Below are positions 18,148-25,427 of a stretch of DNA of 64,000 bases, piece by piece. A program made the position numbers and the translations under genes. The notes under the pieces are model-generated. The model was not told the DNA's origin and ran no database searches. It saw only the letters and a list, made by a program, of their open reading frames with translations. The DNA comes from Lichenicoccus sp965277665. GTDB taxonomy: Bacteria > Pseudomonadota > Alphaproteobacteria > Acetobacterales > Acetobacteraceae. Where the stretch lies: positions 310,001 to 374,000 of the forward strand of contig NZ_OZ255835.1 in assembly GCF_965277665.1 (NCBI RefSeq). Direction: 5' to 3'. How positions within the stretch are numbered: position 1 is the first letter of the stretch; each line of letters opens with the position of its first letter.

Positions 18148-18228
18148 CCCGGCGGCGGAGACGCGATGCGGTTGCCCGGCGGCGGAGACGCGATGCGGTT
18201 GCCCGGCGGCGGAGACGCGATGCGGTTG
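18148..18228. repeat. Three tandem copies of a 27-bp unit spanning the nagB start
   Basis: Units at 18148-18174, 18175-18201 and 18202-18228 are identical. Each contains GGCGGAGACGCGATGCGG, that is a GGAG Shine-Dalgarno site, a 5-nt spacer and an ATG. Because 27 is a multiple of three, all three ATGs (18166, 18193, 18220) are in the nagB frame, and the unit encodes MRLPGGGDA. Confidence 0.95.
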
Positions 18229-18948
18229 ACCGTCCTGGCAGACGCGGCATCGGTCGCAGAGGCCGCGGCGCTGCATATCGCGGCGCGGCTGCGGGCCGAG
18301 CCGGCGCTGGTGCTCGGCCTGGCCACCGGGCGCACCATGGAACGCGTCCATGCCGGGCTGGCGAGGCTGCATCGCGACGCAGGCCTGAGCTTCGCGCGGT
18401 GCCGCAGTTTCAACCTGGACGAGTATGCCGGCCTGCCGCCCGACGACGCCAACGCCTACCGGCGAACGATGAATGCCGGCCTGTTCGACCTGGTCGATAT
18501 CGCGTTGCCCGACACCCATGTCCCGGACGGCATGGCGCCCGACCTCGACGCGGAGGGGCGGCGCTACGAGGCGCTGATCGCGGCCAGCGGCGGCATCGGG
18601 CTGCAGGTGCTGGGCCTCGGCGAGAACGGCCATATCGGCTTCAACGAACCGGGCTCCGCGCATGACAGCCGCACCCGCGCGGTGACGCTGACGCCGGCAA
18701 CGCGCAGGCAGAACCAGGCGCTGTTCGGCGGCGCGCTCGACCGCGTGCCGCGACGGGCCATCACCATGGGGATCGGCACCATCCTGGAGGCGCGCGGGAT
18801 CCTGCTGGTCGCCACCGGCGCGGCCAAGGCCGCGGCCCTTGCCAGGGCGATCGCCGGCCCGCTCGACCGGCAGGTGCCGGCATCGGCCCTGCAGCGTCAT
18901 CCGGACAGCATCGTCATCGCGGATGCCGAGGCCGCCGCGCGCCTGTAG
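18166..18948 (+). CDS. nagB: Glucosamine-6-phosphate deaminase
   Basis: Deaminates and isomerises glucosamine-6-phosphate to fructose-6-phosphate and ammonia. Signature stretches are SFNLDEYAGL, the catalytic-loop GLGENGHIGFNEPGS and SRTRAVTLTP. Coordinates give the outermost of three identical, in-frame start sites (18166, 18193, 18220). The family N-terminus (MRLTVLADAASVAEAA) begins at 18220, so the first 18 residues are two copies of MRLPGGGDA created by a 27-bp tandem duplication. From 18220 the enzyme is 242 residues, near the short end of the NagB range. nagA follows 48 bp downstream in the same orientation. Confidence 0.9.
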   Translation: MRLPGGGDAMRLPGGGDAMRLTVLADAASVAEAAALHIAARLRAEPALVLGLATGRTMERVHAGLARLHRDAGLSFARCRSFNLDEYAGLPPDDANAYRRTMNAGLFDLVDIALPDTHVPDGMAPDLDAEGRRYEALIAASGGIGLQVLGLGENGHIGFNEPGSAHDSRTRAVTLTPATRRQNQALFGGALDRVPRRAITMGIGTILEARGILLVATGAAKAAALARAIAGPLDRQVPASALQRHPDSIVIADAEAAARL

Positions 18949-18996
18949 CATCCGGGCGGGGATTGGGGATGCCGGAACGATGCAGGTGACAAAACG

Positions 18997-20100
18997 ATGC
19001 AGTTGAGCGGGCGGATTGTGCTGACGGACCGGGTCATCGACGGCACCATCAGCTTCGGCGCGGTGATCACCGGCATCGAGCCGGGCGACGCTGCGGGCGA
19101 GAGCGTCATCCTGCCGGGCTTCATCGACACGCACGTGCATGGCGGCGAAGGCGGCGACACCATGGACGGGGTGGCGGGCATCGCCGCAGCTGCCCGCTAC
19201 CACCTCCGGCACGGCACCACCACGCTGCTGCCGACGACCATGACGGCGCCGTGGCCCGATGTGCTGGATGCGCTGCGTGCCGTCGGCGAAGTGCGAGGCA
19301 GCGGCCTGTATGGCGGTCCCGACCTGCCGGGGGCGCATCTGGAGGGCCCGTTCATCAGCCCGCACCGGCTCGGAGCGCAGCCGCCCTTCGCCATCGAGCC
19401 GGAGCCGGCGCTGGTGCGCGAGGCGCTGGCGCTCGACGTGGTCCGGGTGGTGACCATCGCGCCGGAACTGGCCGGCGCCGCAGCAGCCATGCGGCTGTTC
19501 GCGCGGGCCGGCGTGCGGGTCAGTGCCGGCCATACGCGCTGCGGCTGCGAGCAGGCCCTGCACGCCTTCGCGTCGGTGCGCGCCGCCGGGGGCACCGCCG
19601 GCGCCACGCACCTGTTCAACGCCATGGGTGGCATCGAAGGCCGCGCGCCCGGCCTGGCCGGGGCCGTGCTGCATGACGGCCATGCCTATGCGGAACTGAT
19701 CCTGGACACCCATCACGTGCATCCGATGAATTTCGCCATCGCCCGCGACATCCTCGGCGACCGGCTGCTGCTGATCACCGACGCGATGCGCGCTGCCGGC
19801 CAGGGCGAGGGGCCGAGCGAACTCGGCGGCCAGCCGGTCACGGTCCGCGACGGCATCGCCCGGCTGGATGGCGGCGCGCTCGCCGGCAGCGTGCTGACGA
19901 TGGACGCCGCCTTGCGCAACGCCTGCGCGGCATCGACCGGCCTGGCGCAGGCATCCCGGCTGGTGAGCGGCAACGCGGCGGCCTATCTCGGCCTGCAGGA
20001 CCGCGGCGCGCTGCGGCCCGGCCTGCGCGCCGATATCGTGGTGCTGGATGCGGCGCTGCGCGTGCAGGAAGTCTGGGTCGCGGGACGCCGCGTGGCCTGA
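18997..20100 (+). CDS. nagA: N-acetylglucosamine-6-phosphate deacetylase
   Basis: Amidohydrolase-fold enzyme of 367 residues that removes acetate from GlcNAc-6-phosphate, feeding NagB. Metal and substrate motifs: HVHGGEGGDTMDG, GAHLEGPFISP, SAGHTRCGCEQ, GATHLFNAMGGIEGR, LILDTHHVHP and ITDAMRAAG with the catalytic aspartate. The gene lies directly after nagB, giving the minimal nagBA pathway; no transporter or NagC/GntR regulator is adjacent. Confidence 0.93.
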   Translation: MQLSGRIVLTDRVIDGTISFGAVITGIEPGDAAGESVILPGFIDTHVHGGEGGDTMDGVAGIAAAARYHLRHGTTTLLPTTMTAPWPDVLDALRAVGEVRGSGLYGGPDLPGAHLEGPFISPHRLGAQPPFAIEPEPALVREALALDVVRVVTIAPELAGAAAAMRLFARAGVRVSAGHTRCGCEQALHAFASVRAAGGTAGATHLFNAMGGIEGRAPGLAGAVLHDGHAYAELILDTHHVHPMNFAIARDILGDRLLLITDAMRAAGQGEGPSELGGQPVTVRDGIARLDGGALAGSVLTMDAALRNACAASTGLAQASRLVSGNAAAYLGLQDRGALRPGLRADIVVLDAALRVQEVWVAGRRVA

Positions 20101-20168
20101 CGATCAGCGGGCCGGACCGCGGTCGCATCGTCGCCCGTTGCGCGACTACAACCGCGTCCGGAATGATC

Positions 20169-20183
20169 TTGTGCGCCGCACAA
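20169..20183. promoter_or_regulatory. Perfect inverted repeat TTGTGC-GCC-GCACAA, possible operator
   Basis: A 15-bp perfect palindrome with 6-bp arms lies 6 bp upstream of the candidate -35 box of the DUF1127 gene. Size and position suit a dimeric regulator, but which family is unknown. Confidence 0.45.
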
Positions 20184-20189
20184 TATGCC

Positions 20190-20217
20190 TTGCCGATCGT
20201 CATTCGCGGGTTATATT
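20190..20217 (+). promoter_or_regulatory. Candidate sigma70-type promoter of the DUF1127 gene
   Basis: TTGCCG (20190-20195) and TATATT (20212-20217) are separated by 16 bp and lie 35 bp before the ATG at 20252. AACGGAG at 20236-20242 supplies the ribosome-binding site. Confidence 0.5.
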
Positions 20218-20251
20218 GCGGTGCATAAACACGCTAACGGAGCATGCACCG

Positions 20252-20482
20252 ATGGCCCGCGCCTCTGTCACCACCCTGGATGTCACTGTCAGCCGCAGCG
20301 GCGGCCGCAGCACCGGACTGGTCGTCTCGCTGCTGGAGCGGGTGCGCTCCTATCGCCACCAGATGGCCGAGCGGAACCGCATCTGGATGGAGCTGGAACG
20401 CTCCAGCGACCGCCAACTGGCCGATCTCGGCATCGGCCGCGCCGACATCCGCTCGATCGCCGAGTGCTGCGACCTGCGCTGA
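20252..20482 (+). CDS. DUF1127 (YjiS-like) small protein
   Basis: 76-residue protein whose C-terminal half is the DUF1127 domain: an amphipathic helix (MAERNRIWMELERSSDRQL) followed by ADLGIGRADIRSIAE. Small DUF1127 proteins in alphaproteobacteria have been linked to RNA turnover and to phosphate and carbon metabolism. AACGGAG 9 nt upstream selects the ATG at 20252. The gene has its own candidate promoter with a palindromic operator-like site. An out-of-frame ATG at 20244 is ignored. Confidence 0.85.
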   Translation: MARASVTTLDVTVSRSGGRSTGLVVSLLERVRSYRHQMAERNRIWMELERSSDRQLADLGIGRADIRSIAECCDLR

Positions 20483-20631
20483 CCGCTTCGGTCGGCGTTG
20501 TCGGCAGCGTGAAATAAGAGTGCTTGAGCCGACCGGCCGATGCTGCGCCAGTCGTGTACGAACAGGTCCGCGGAGCGCGAGTGGCAATCGGCCGTGATCG
20601 GTCCGGGACCGTCTGCACAAGGGCGGGCTCG

Positions 20632-21117
20632 ATGAAGATCAAGACACTGGCGGCTCTCGTACTGGTCGCTGCAGGGGCCGCGGGCAGCATCGCGGGACCG
20701 GCACGGGCCCAGCTTCTCGACAACCTCAAGGGGGCCGCGGGCAACTACGGCGGCCGGACATCGGGCCTGTCTTCCGAGGGGGGCATGTCCTCCGGTGTGG
20801 GCATGTCCTCCGGCGGAATGGGCGGCCTGTCGATGCCTTCGGTGAATTCCGCGAGCAGCAGCAACATCGGCGGGGTGTTGCAATATTGCATCCGCAACAA
20901 ATACCTGGGCGGCGGCAAGGCCGGCTCGGTCAAGAGCGGGTTGATGAGCAAGCTCGGCAGCCAGACCGGGGACCGCCAGTTCGCCGCCGGCAATCGCGGC
21001 CAGCTCGAGACCGGGCCAGGGCAGAGCTACGGCCTCGGCGGCGGCGGCGGCATCAAGGGCCGCGTCACTGACAAGGTCTGCGGCATGGTCCTGCAGCACG
21101 CCAAATCGCTCATCTGA
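20632..21117 (+). CDS. DUF2501 secreted protein (YjjA-like)
   Basis: 161-residue exported protein. Residues 1-27 form a classical Sec signal peptide ending PARA-Q (MKIKTLAALVLVAAGAAGS...). A Gly/Ser/Met-rich low-complexity segment (SSGVGMSSGGMGG) is followed by the conserved NIGGVLQYCIRNKYLGG and a C-terminal VCGMVLQHAKSL with a second cysteine, which may pair with the first. This arrangement matches DUF2501/YjjA, periplasmic proteins of unknown role. The start follows from the signal peptide; an upstream in-frame ATG at 20524 would bury it. Confidence 0.85.
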   Translation: MKIKTLAALVLVAAGAAGSIAGPARAQLLDNLKGAAGNYGGRTSGLSSEGGMSSGVGMSSGGMGGLSMPSVNSASSSNIGGVLQYCIRNKYLGGGKAGSVKSGLMSKLGSQTGDRQFAAGNRGQLETGPGQSYGLGGGGGIKGRVTDKVCGMVLQHAKSLI

Positions 21118-21154
21118 CCCGGCTGGGCCCGGCTGGGCCTGCCTGGGGATCGTC

Positions 21155-22030
21155 TCAGCCGACGCCGTTGCGGTGCAGCCAGGCCAGCATCCGGTGCCAG
21201 CCATCCTCCGCGGGTCCCTGCCGGTAGCTTGACCGGTAGTCGGCATGGAAGCCGTGCGGCGTGTCCGGATAGACGACGATCTCGACCGTCCGTCCGGCGG
21301 CCCGTGCTGCCGCTTCGGCGGCGCGGATCTGGTCCGGGGTGGTGCTCGGGTCGGCACCGCCATACAGACCGAGCAACGGGCATTTCAACTTCCCCGCCAT
21401 CTCGCCGGCATTGTGCGGCTGGATCGCACTGGTCTCTCCCCCCAGCGGGCCATACCAGGCGATCGCCGCCTTCAGGCTCGGGTTGTGCGCGGCATAGAGC
21501 CAGACGTCGCGGCCGCCGCGGCAGAAGCCGGTCACCGCGAGATGCCGGGGGTCGCCGTCGCCGTTGCCCGACGCCCAGGCGGCGGTCGCGTCGAGATCGC
21601 TCAGGATGGTCGCGTCGGGCGCCCGGCTGATGACGTCGCGGACGATCAGATGCGGGTCGGTCATCTTGGAAAGATCGCCCAGGCGAGCATACAGCTCGGG
21701 TGCCACTGCCAGGTAGCCGGCCTTGGCCAGCCGCCGGCAGACATCCTTGATGTAGTCGTGCACCCCGAAGATCTCCTCGATCACCAGGACGATCGGGAAC
21801 GGTCCGGCGCCTGCGGGACGGGCCGCATAGGCGGGCAGCGTGCCGTCGGCGACCGGCACCTGCACCTCGCCGGCCACCAGCCCCGCACCGTCGGTATGGA
21901 TCGGCGCCGCGTCGGCATGCCGGGCCGCCAGCGTGAGCCCGGTCATCAGCGACGTCATCACGAAGCCGCGCCGGGCCAGGGGCGCGCCGGCCGGCGCGCG
22001 CAGCCCATCCAGTCCGAAGCGTGCCACCAT
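21155..22030 (-). CDS. Dienelactone hydrolase family protein, probably exported by Tat
   Basis: 291-residue alpha/beta hydrolase. The catalytic cysteine elbow GFCRGGRDVWLYAAH, the acidic residue in LGLYGGADPSTTP and His in YPDTPHGFHADY form the DLH-type triad; VIEEIFGVHDYIKDVCRRLA is the family N-terminal signature. Residues 20-40 read RRGFVMTSLMTGLTL, a twin-arginine motif followed by a hydrophobic stretch, so export to the periplasm is likely. It would hydrolyse a lactone or ester; the true substrate is unknown. It is convergent with the DUF2501 gene. Confidence 0.88.
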   Translation of the reverse strand: MVARFGLDGLRAPAGAPLARRGFVMTSLMTGLTLAARHADAAPIHTDGAGLVAGEVQVPVADGTLPAYAARPAGAGPFPIVLVIEEIFGVHDYIKDVCRRLAKAGYLAVAPELYARLGDLSKMTDPHLIVRDVISRAPDATILSDLDATAAWASGNGDGDPRHLAVTGFCRGGRDVWLYAAHNPSLKAAIAWYGPLGGETSAIQPHNAGEMAGKLKCPLLGLYGGADPSTTPDQIRAAEAAARAAGRTVEIVVYPDTPHGFHADYRSSYRQGPAEDGWHRMLAWLHRNGVG

Positions 22031-22054
22031 GCGTGTCCTCCCTGTCTATCCGAT

Positions 22055-22076
22055 GGGCGGGAGCTTGATCCCGCCC
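22055..22076. other. Strong intergenic hairpin GGGCGGGA-N6-TCCCGCCC
   Basis: An 8-bp perfect stem with a 6-nt loop lies between two same-strand (minus) genes, 10 bases past the stop of the upstream one. There is no T-run, so it may be a Rho-dependent end, an mRNA stabiliser or a weak terminator. Confidence 0.4.
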
Positions 22077-22086
22077 GGCCGTCCGA

Positions 22087-23022
22087 TCAACCGGGTCGCG
22101 CGGCGCCGGTATCGAGCAGACGCGCCTCGTGCGGCGTGCCGCTCGTGGTATTGGGCAGGGTGTCCAGGCGAGCCGGCGCCGGATAGCCGCCGCGTACCCA
22201 GGCCAGGCGCTGCAGCGTGTCGAACCAGAACGGCGCGCCGACCAGGGCCGCCGCCGCCGCGACGCCCCAGCCGGACAGCATCGTCAGCACACCCGGCCAG
22301 CCGTTGCGCGGATCGGTGGCCCAGTCGGTCCAGCCGATCAGGCTGCTGCGCTCGAGTCGGGCGAGCGCATTCTGCAGCGTCACGGCGTCGCCCCCCAGGC
22401 TGGCGTCCCCCAGGCTGGCGCCGAGCAGGTTGACCAAGGCCGGCCGCTGCCACACCTCGGCGGTGACGTGCAGCACGTCGGCATTGAGGATGGCCGCGAC
22501 GGCGAAGGCGGCGACGAACGCGATCAGCTGGGCGCGGCGCCGGTACCAGCCGCTGAGCCGGAGCATCGAGCCGTCGAACCAGGCAGCCATCGCACCCTGG
22601 AACAGCCCGAGATCGCCGGAGGCCTGTCGCAGCAGGGTCTGCAGCACGCGGCGCAGCCTGTCGTCGGGAAGTGCTGCGATGCTGCCGGCCAGGTCATGCT
22701 CGGTGTGCCGGGCCTGCAGCACGTCGGTGAGCGCCAGTGCGAAGTCGCGCGGGTGGATGAAGGCGGGGCGATTGGCGGTGCGGCCGCCGTGCGGCGGCCG
22801 CACGCAGGCGAGCGGATCGACCAGGGCATGCTCGTACACGGCACGCGCCATGCCGTCGAAGTCCGGATCGCTCAACAGCCGCGAGATGCCGCACAGCAGC
22901 GTGGTCTGGCGCAGTCCCAGGAGCGCGGCGATGGCTTCCGTGATCGCGCTGGCGGCGAGGCTGACGCCGAGGAACGTGAACACCACGGCAAGCAGCACGT
23001 CGAGGATGGTACTGCCGAACAT
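22087..23022 (-). CDS. Uncharacterised membrane protein (311 aa)
   Basis: Protein of 311 residues with one hydrophobic segment at the N-terminus (STILDVLLAVVFTFLGVSLA), one near residue 165-180 (AQLIAFVAAFAVAAILNADV) and one near 265-280 (GWGVAAAAALVGAPFWF). The central cytosolic or periplasmic part is rich in Arg and Asp. A short internal repeat (GASLGDASLGGD) stems from a duplicated 15-base string. No known family is recognised. A small gene (23083-23352) lies 60 bp upstream on the same strand and may be co-transcribed. Confidence 0.7.
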   Translation of the reverse strand: MFGSTILDVLLAVVFTFLGVSLAASAITEAIAALLGLRQTTLLCGISRLLSDPDFDGMARAVYEHALVDPLACVRPPHGGRTANRPAFIHPRDFALALTDVLQARHTEHDLAGSIAALPDDRLRRVLQTLLRQASGDLGLFQGAMAAWFDGSMLRLSGWYRRRAQLIAFVAAFAVAAILNADVLHVTAEVWQRPALVNLLGASLGDASLGGDAVTLQNALARLERSSLIGWTDWATDPRNGWPGVLTMLSGWGVAAAAALVGAPFWFDTLQRLAWVRGGYPAPARLDTLPNTTSGTPHEARLLDTGAARPG

Positions 23023-23082
23023 GCGTTGCGCCCCCGCTCACCGAGTTGACGATCATGCGCTGTCCCCGCGGCGGCCGTGAGC

Positions 23083-23352
23083 TTATTGCCGATCCACCGC
23101 GGCCCGCGCGACACGCGGCCAGCGTCGCACCACCAGGTCCCAGGCCTGCTGCGCCGACTGCGGCACCAGCTCGTCGAGCTCGTCGAGCAGCGCATCGGGC
23201 AGACGTGCCAGCAGGGTGGCCAGCGAATAGATCCGCCCGTCATGCTCGACGGCGAGCAGCGAGGTCCCGGCCTGCGCCCGGCGCGTGTTCCCGGCCGGCT
23301 CGACCCGCAGCGGCACCACCGGCGCCGGGAATGCAATGACGTTGTCGTCCAC
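23083..23352 (-). CDS. Small hypothetical protein (89 aa)
   Basis: The GTG at 23352 is preceded by GGGAGG with an 8-nt spacer, giving an 89-residue product starting with DDNVIAFPAPVVPLRVEP. An open frame continues upstream to 23577, but that part is arginine-rich shadow sequence. The protein contains SLLAVEHDGRIYSLATLLARL and an acidic helix (LPDALLDELDELVP). No family recognised. It precedes and probably pairs with the 311-residue membrane protein. Confidence 0.6.
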   Translation of the reverse strand: MDDNVIAFPAPVVPLRVEPAGNTRRAQAGTSLLAVEHDGRIYSLATLLARLPDALLDELDELVPQSAQQAWDLVVRRWPRVARAAVDRQ

Positions 23353-23506
23353 GGCCTGATCCTCCCGCACCGGCTTACGAGCAGGACCATGTTCTCTTTT
23401 CGTTCTGGATGCAAGATCGCTCGGAGCTTTGGCGCCGGCTTGGTCGCGTGGCGGCGATGCGCTACTGCTGCCCCGGCTGAGAACGGACGATCCGGAGGGT
23501 TGCGCA

Positions 23507-24916
23507 GTGTCTGAAACGCCGTCGCCGGATGGGCGCGTCGCCGACCCGCAGGCCGATTTTGCCGCCACCGCGCTCACCTCGCTCGACGGCCGCTATCGCG
23601 CCGCCACCCGGCCACTCGCCGAACGGATCTCAGAATTCGCGCTGATGCGCAACCGTGTGCGCGTCGAGGTCGAATGGTTCGTGTTCCTGTCGGGCATCGA
23701 GGCCATCGCGGAACTGCCGCCGACCGATGCCGCGACCGCCGCGCGGTTGCGGGCTCTGCATGTCGGCTTCGACGATGCCGCATTCGCGCGGATCAAGGCC
23801 ATCGAGCGACGCACCAACCACGACATGAAGGCGGTCGAATACTACGTCAAGGAACAGCTCGACGGCACGCCCTTGCAGCCGTACCGCGAATTCGTGCATT
23901 TCGCCTGTACTTCCGAAGACATCAACAACATCTCGTACGCGCTCATGCTGCGCGACGCGGTGCGCGAGGTCTGGCGGCCGCAGGTGCAGGCGGTGCGCGA
24001 GCGGCTTGCCGGCATGGCGCTGCAGTGGCGCGACGTTGCGATCCTGACCCGGACGCATGGGCAGCCGGCCACGCCTTCGACACTGGGCAAGGAGATCGCG
24101 GTGTTTGCCTTTCGCCTGCAGCGCCAGCTCCGGGCGGTGGACCAGCTCGAGTTCCTGGGCAAGATCAACGGCGCCACCGGCACCTTCAGTGCGCACGTGC
24201 TGGCCTATCCCGGACTGGACTGGGAGACGCTCTCGCGGGCGTTCGTCGAGAGCTTCGGTCTGGTGCATAATCCGCTGACCACCCAGATCGAGCCGCACGA
24301 CTTCATGGCCGAGGCGTTCCACGCCATGCAGCGCGTGCACACCATCTGCACCGACCTGTGCGTCGATGCCTGGCTCTATATCAGCATCGGCTATTTCCGG
24401 CAGCGCCTGGTGGCCGGCGAGGTCGGCTCCTCGACCATGCCGCACAAGGTGAACCCGATCGACTTCGAGAACGCCGAAGCTAATTTCGGGCTGGCGAACG
24501 CCACGCTGCAGCATCTTGCGACGAAGCTACCGGTCTCGCGCCTGCAACGCGACCTCAGCGACAGCGCGACGCTGCGCAGCATCGGCTCGGCGATCGGCCA
24601 TGGCTGCGTCGCGCTGACGGCGTTGTTGCGCGGCCTGGGCAAGCTGGAGCTGGACGCGACACACATCGCCAGGGTTCTCGATGGCGCCTGGGAGATCCTC
24701 GGCGAGGGCGTGCAGACCGTCATGCGCAAGGCCGGCGGCGACGACCCCTACGACCAGATGAAGCAGCTCACCCGCGGGGGCACCCTGACACGCGAGAGCT
24801 ACCTTGCCTTCATCGCCGCATCGGATCTGGACGCGGCCGAGAAGCGGCGCCTGTCGGCGGTGACACCAGCGGACTATACCGGTCGCGCCTCCGCCCTGGT
24901 GGACAACGTGACATGA
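23507..24916 (+). CDS. purB: Adenylosuccinate lyase
   Basis: Purine-biosynthesis lyase acting on SAICAR and adenylosuccinate; 469 residues from a GTG start. GGAGGG 8 nt upstream supports GTG 23507 rather than the ATG at 23429. Family signatures: TSLDGRYRAATRPL, the catalytic-His region TSEDINNISYALMLRDAV, THGQPATPSTLGKE and the superfamily loop SSTMPHKVNPIDFENAEAN. Length and motifs match the E. coli-like PurB subtype. Its stop overlaps the next gene by 4 bp. Confidence 0.95.
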   Translation: MSETPSPDGRVADPQADFAATALTSLDGRYRAATRPLAERISEFALMRNRVRVEVEWFVFLSGIEAIAELPPTDAATAARLRALHVGFDDAAFARIKAIERRTNHDMKAVEYYVKEQLDGTPLQPYREFVHFACTSEDINNISYALMLRDAVREVWRPQVQAVRERLAGMALQWRDVAILTRTHGQPATPSTLGKEIAVFAFRLQRQLRAVDQLEFLGKINGATGTFSAHVLAYPGLDWETLSRAFVESFGLVHNPLTTQIEPHDFMAEAFHAMQRVHTICTDLCVDAWLYISIGYFRQRLVAGEVGSSTMPHKVNPIDFENAEANFGLANATLQHLATKLPVSRLQRDLSDSATLRSIGSAIGHGCVALTALLRGLGKLELDATHIARVLDGAWEILGEGVQTVMRKAGGDDPYDQMKQLTRGGTLTRESYLAFIAASDLDAAEKRRLSAVTPADYTGRASALVDNVT

Positions 24917-25275
24917 CGGCGCCGGTCCCGACCGCCACGATCAGGAACTACCACGCCCACATCTATTACGATCCTGGCGTGACCGAGGACGCGGCCGCCC
25001 GGCTGCGCGACCGGGTCGCCGAGGCGTTTCCAGGCGCGTTGCTAGGCCGGTGGCACGCGGTACCGGTCGGACCGCACACCAGGGCGATGTTCCAGATCGC
25101 GTTTCCCGCTGCCTTGTTTGCCAGCCTGGTGCCCTGGCTGCTGCTCAACCGGGACGGGCTGGACATCCTGCTGCACCCGGAAACCGGCGACGATCCAGCC
25201 GACCACACGACGCACGCGGCATGGCTCGGCGAGAAGCTGCCGCTGCACATCGAGGCATTGCAGGGCAGGAAGTAA
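24913..25275 (+). CDS. DOPA 4,5-dioxygenase family protein
   Basis: 120-residue protein of the small DODA family. Conserved histidines occur in YHAHIYYD at the N-terminus, GRWHAVPVGPHTR in the middle and LLHPETGDDPADHTTHAAW near the C-terminus. Members are proposed non-haem iron extradiol dioxygenases, but most bacterial ones have no proven substrate. It is translationally coupled to purB through an ATGA overlap, which is more likely shared expression than shared pathway. Confidence 0.85.
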   Translation: MTAPVPTATIRNYHAHIYYDPGVTEDAAARLRDRVAEAFPGALLGRWHAVPVGPHTRAMFQIAFPAALFASLVPWLLLNRDGLDILLHPETGDDPADHTTHAAWLGEKLPLHIEALQGRK

Positions 25276-25282
25276 GGCTCTG

Positions 25283-25426
25283 CTACCGCAGCGCCGGCGT
25301 GAGCCGTTTCACCAGCCGCCATTGCCAAGCGGACGTCATCGGACGATTGACGAGGTCGCGCCTCCATCGTCGGTGGAAGCTTCTGAACCGCAGGTCTTGT
25401 CTGCGGTGAGATAGGTGCCGCTTCAT
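25283..25426 (-). CDS. Possible Arg-rich 47-residue protein
   Basis: An ATG one base after the patatin stop opens a 47-codon frame ending at 25283. The peptide is very basic (MKRHLSHRRQDLRFRSFHRR...) and ends WQWRLVKRLTPALR. It could be a small co-transcribed gene, the remnant of a larger one, or chance. No Shine-Dalgarno site separate from the patatin end is visible. Confidence 0.25.
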   Translation of the reverse strand: MKRHLSHRRQDLRFRSFHRRWRRDLVNRPMTSAWQWRLVKRLTPALR

Positions 25427-25427
25427 T

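Noticed and set aside
18148..18228. Possible CRISPR array
   Set aside because: Units are directly adjacent with no spacers and lie in frame with nagB; it is a tandem duplication.
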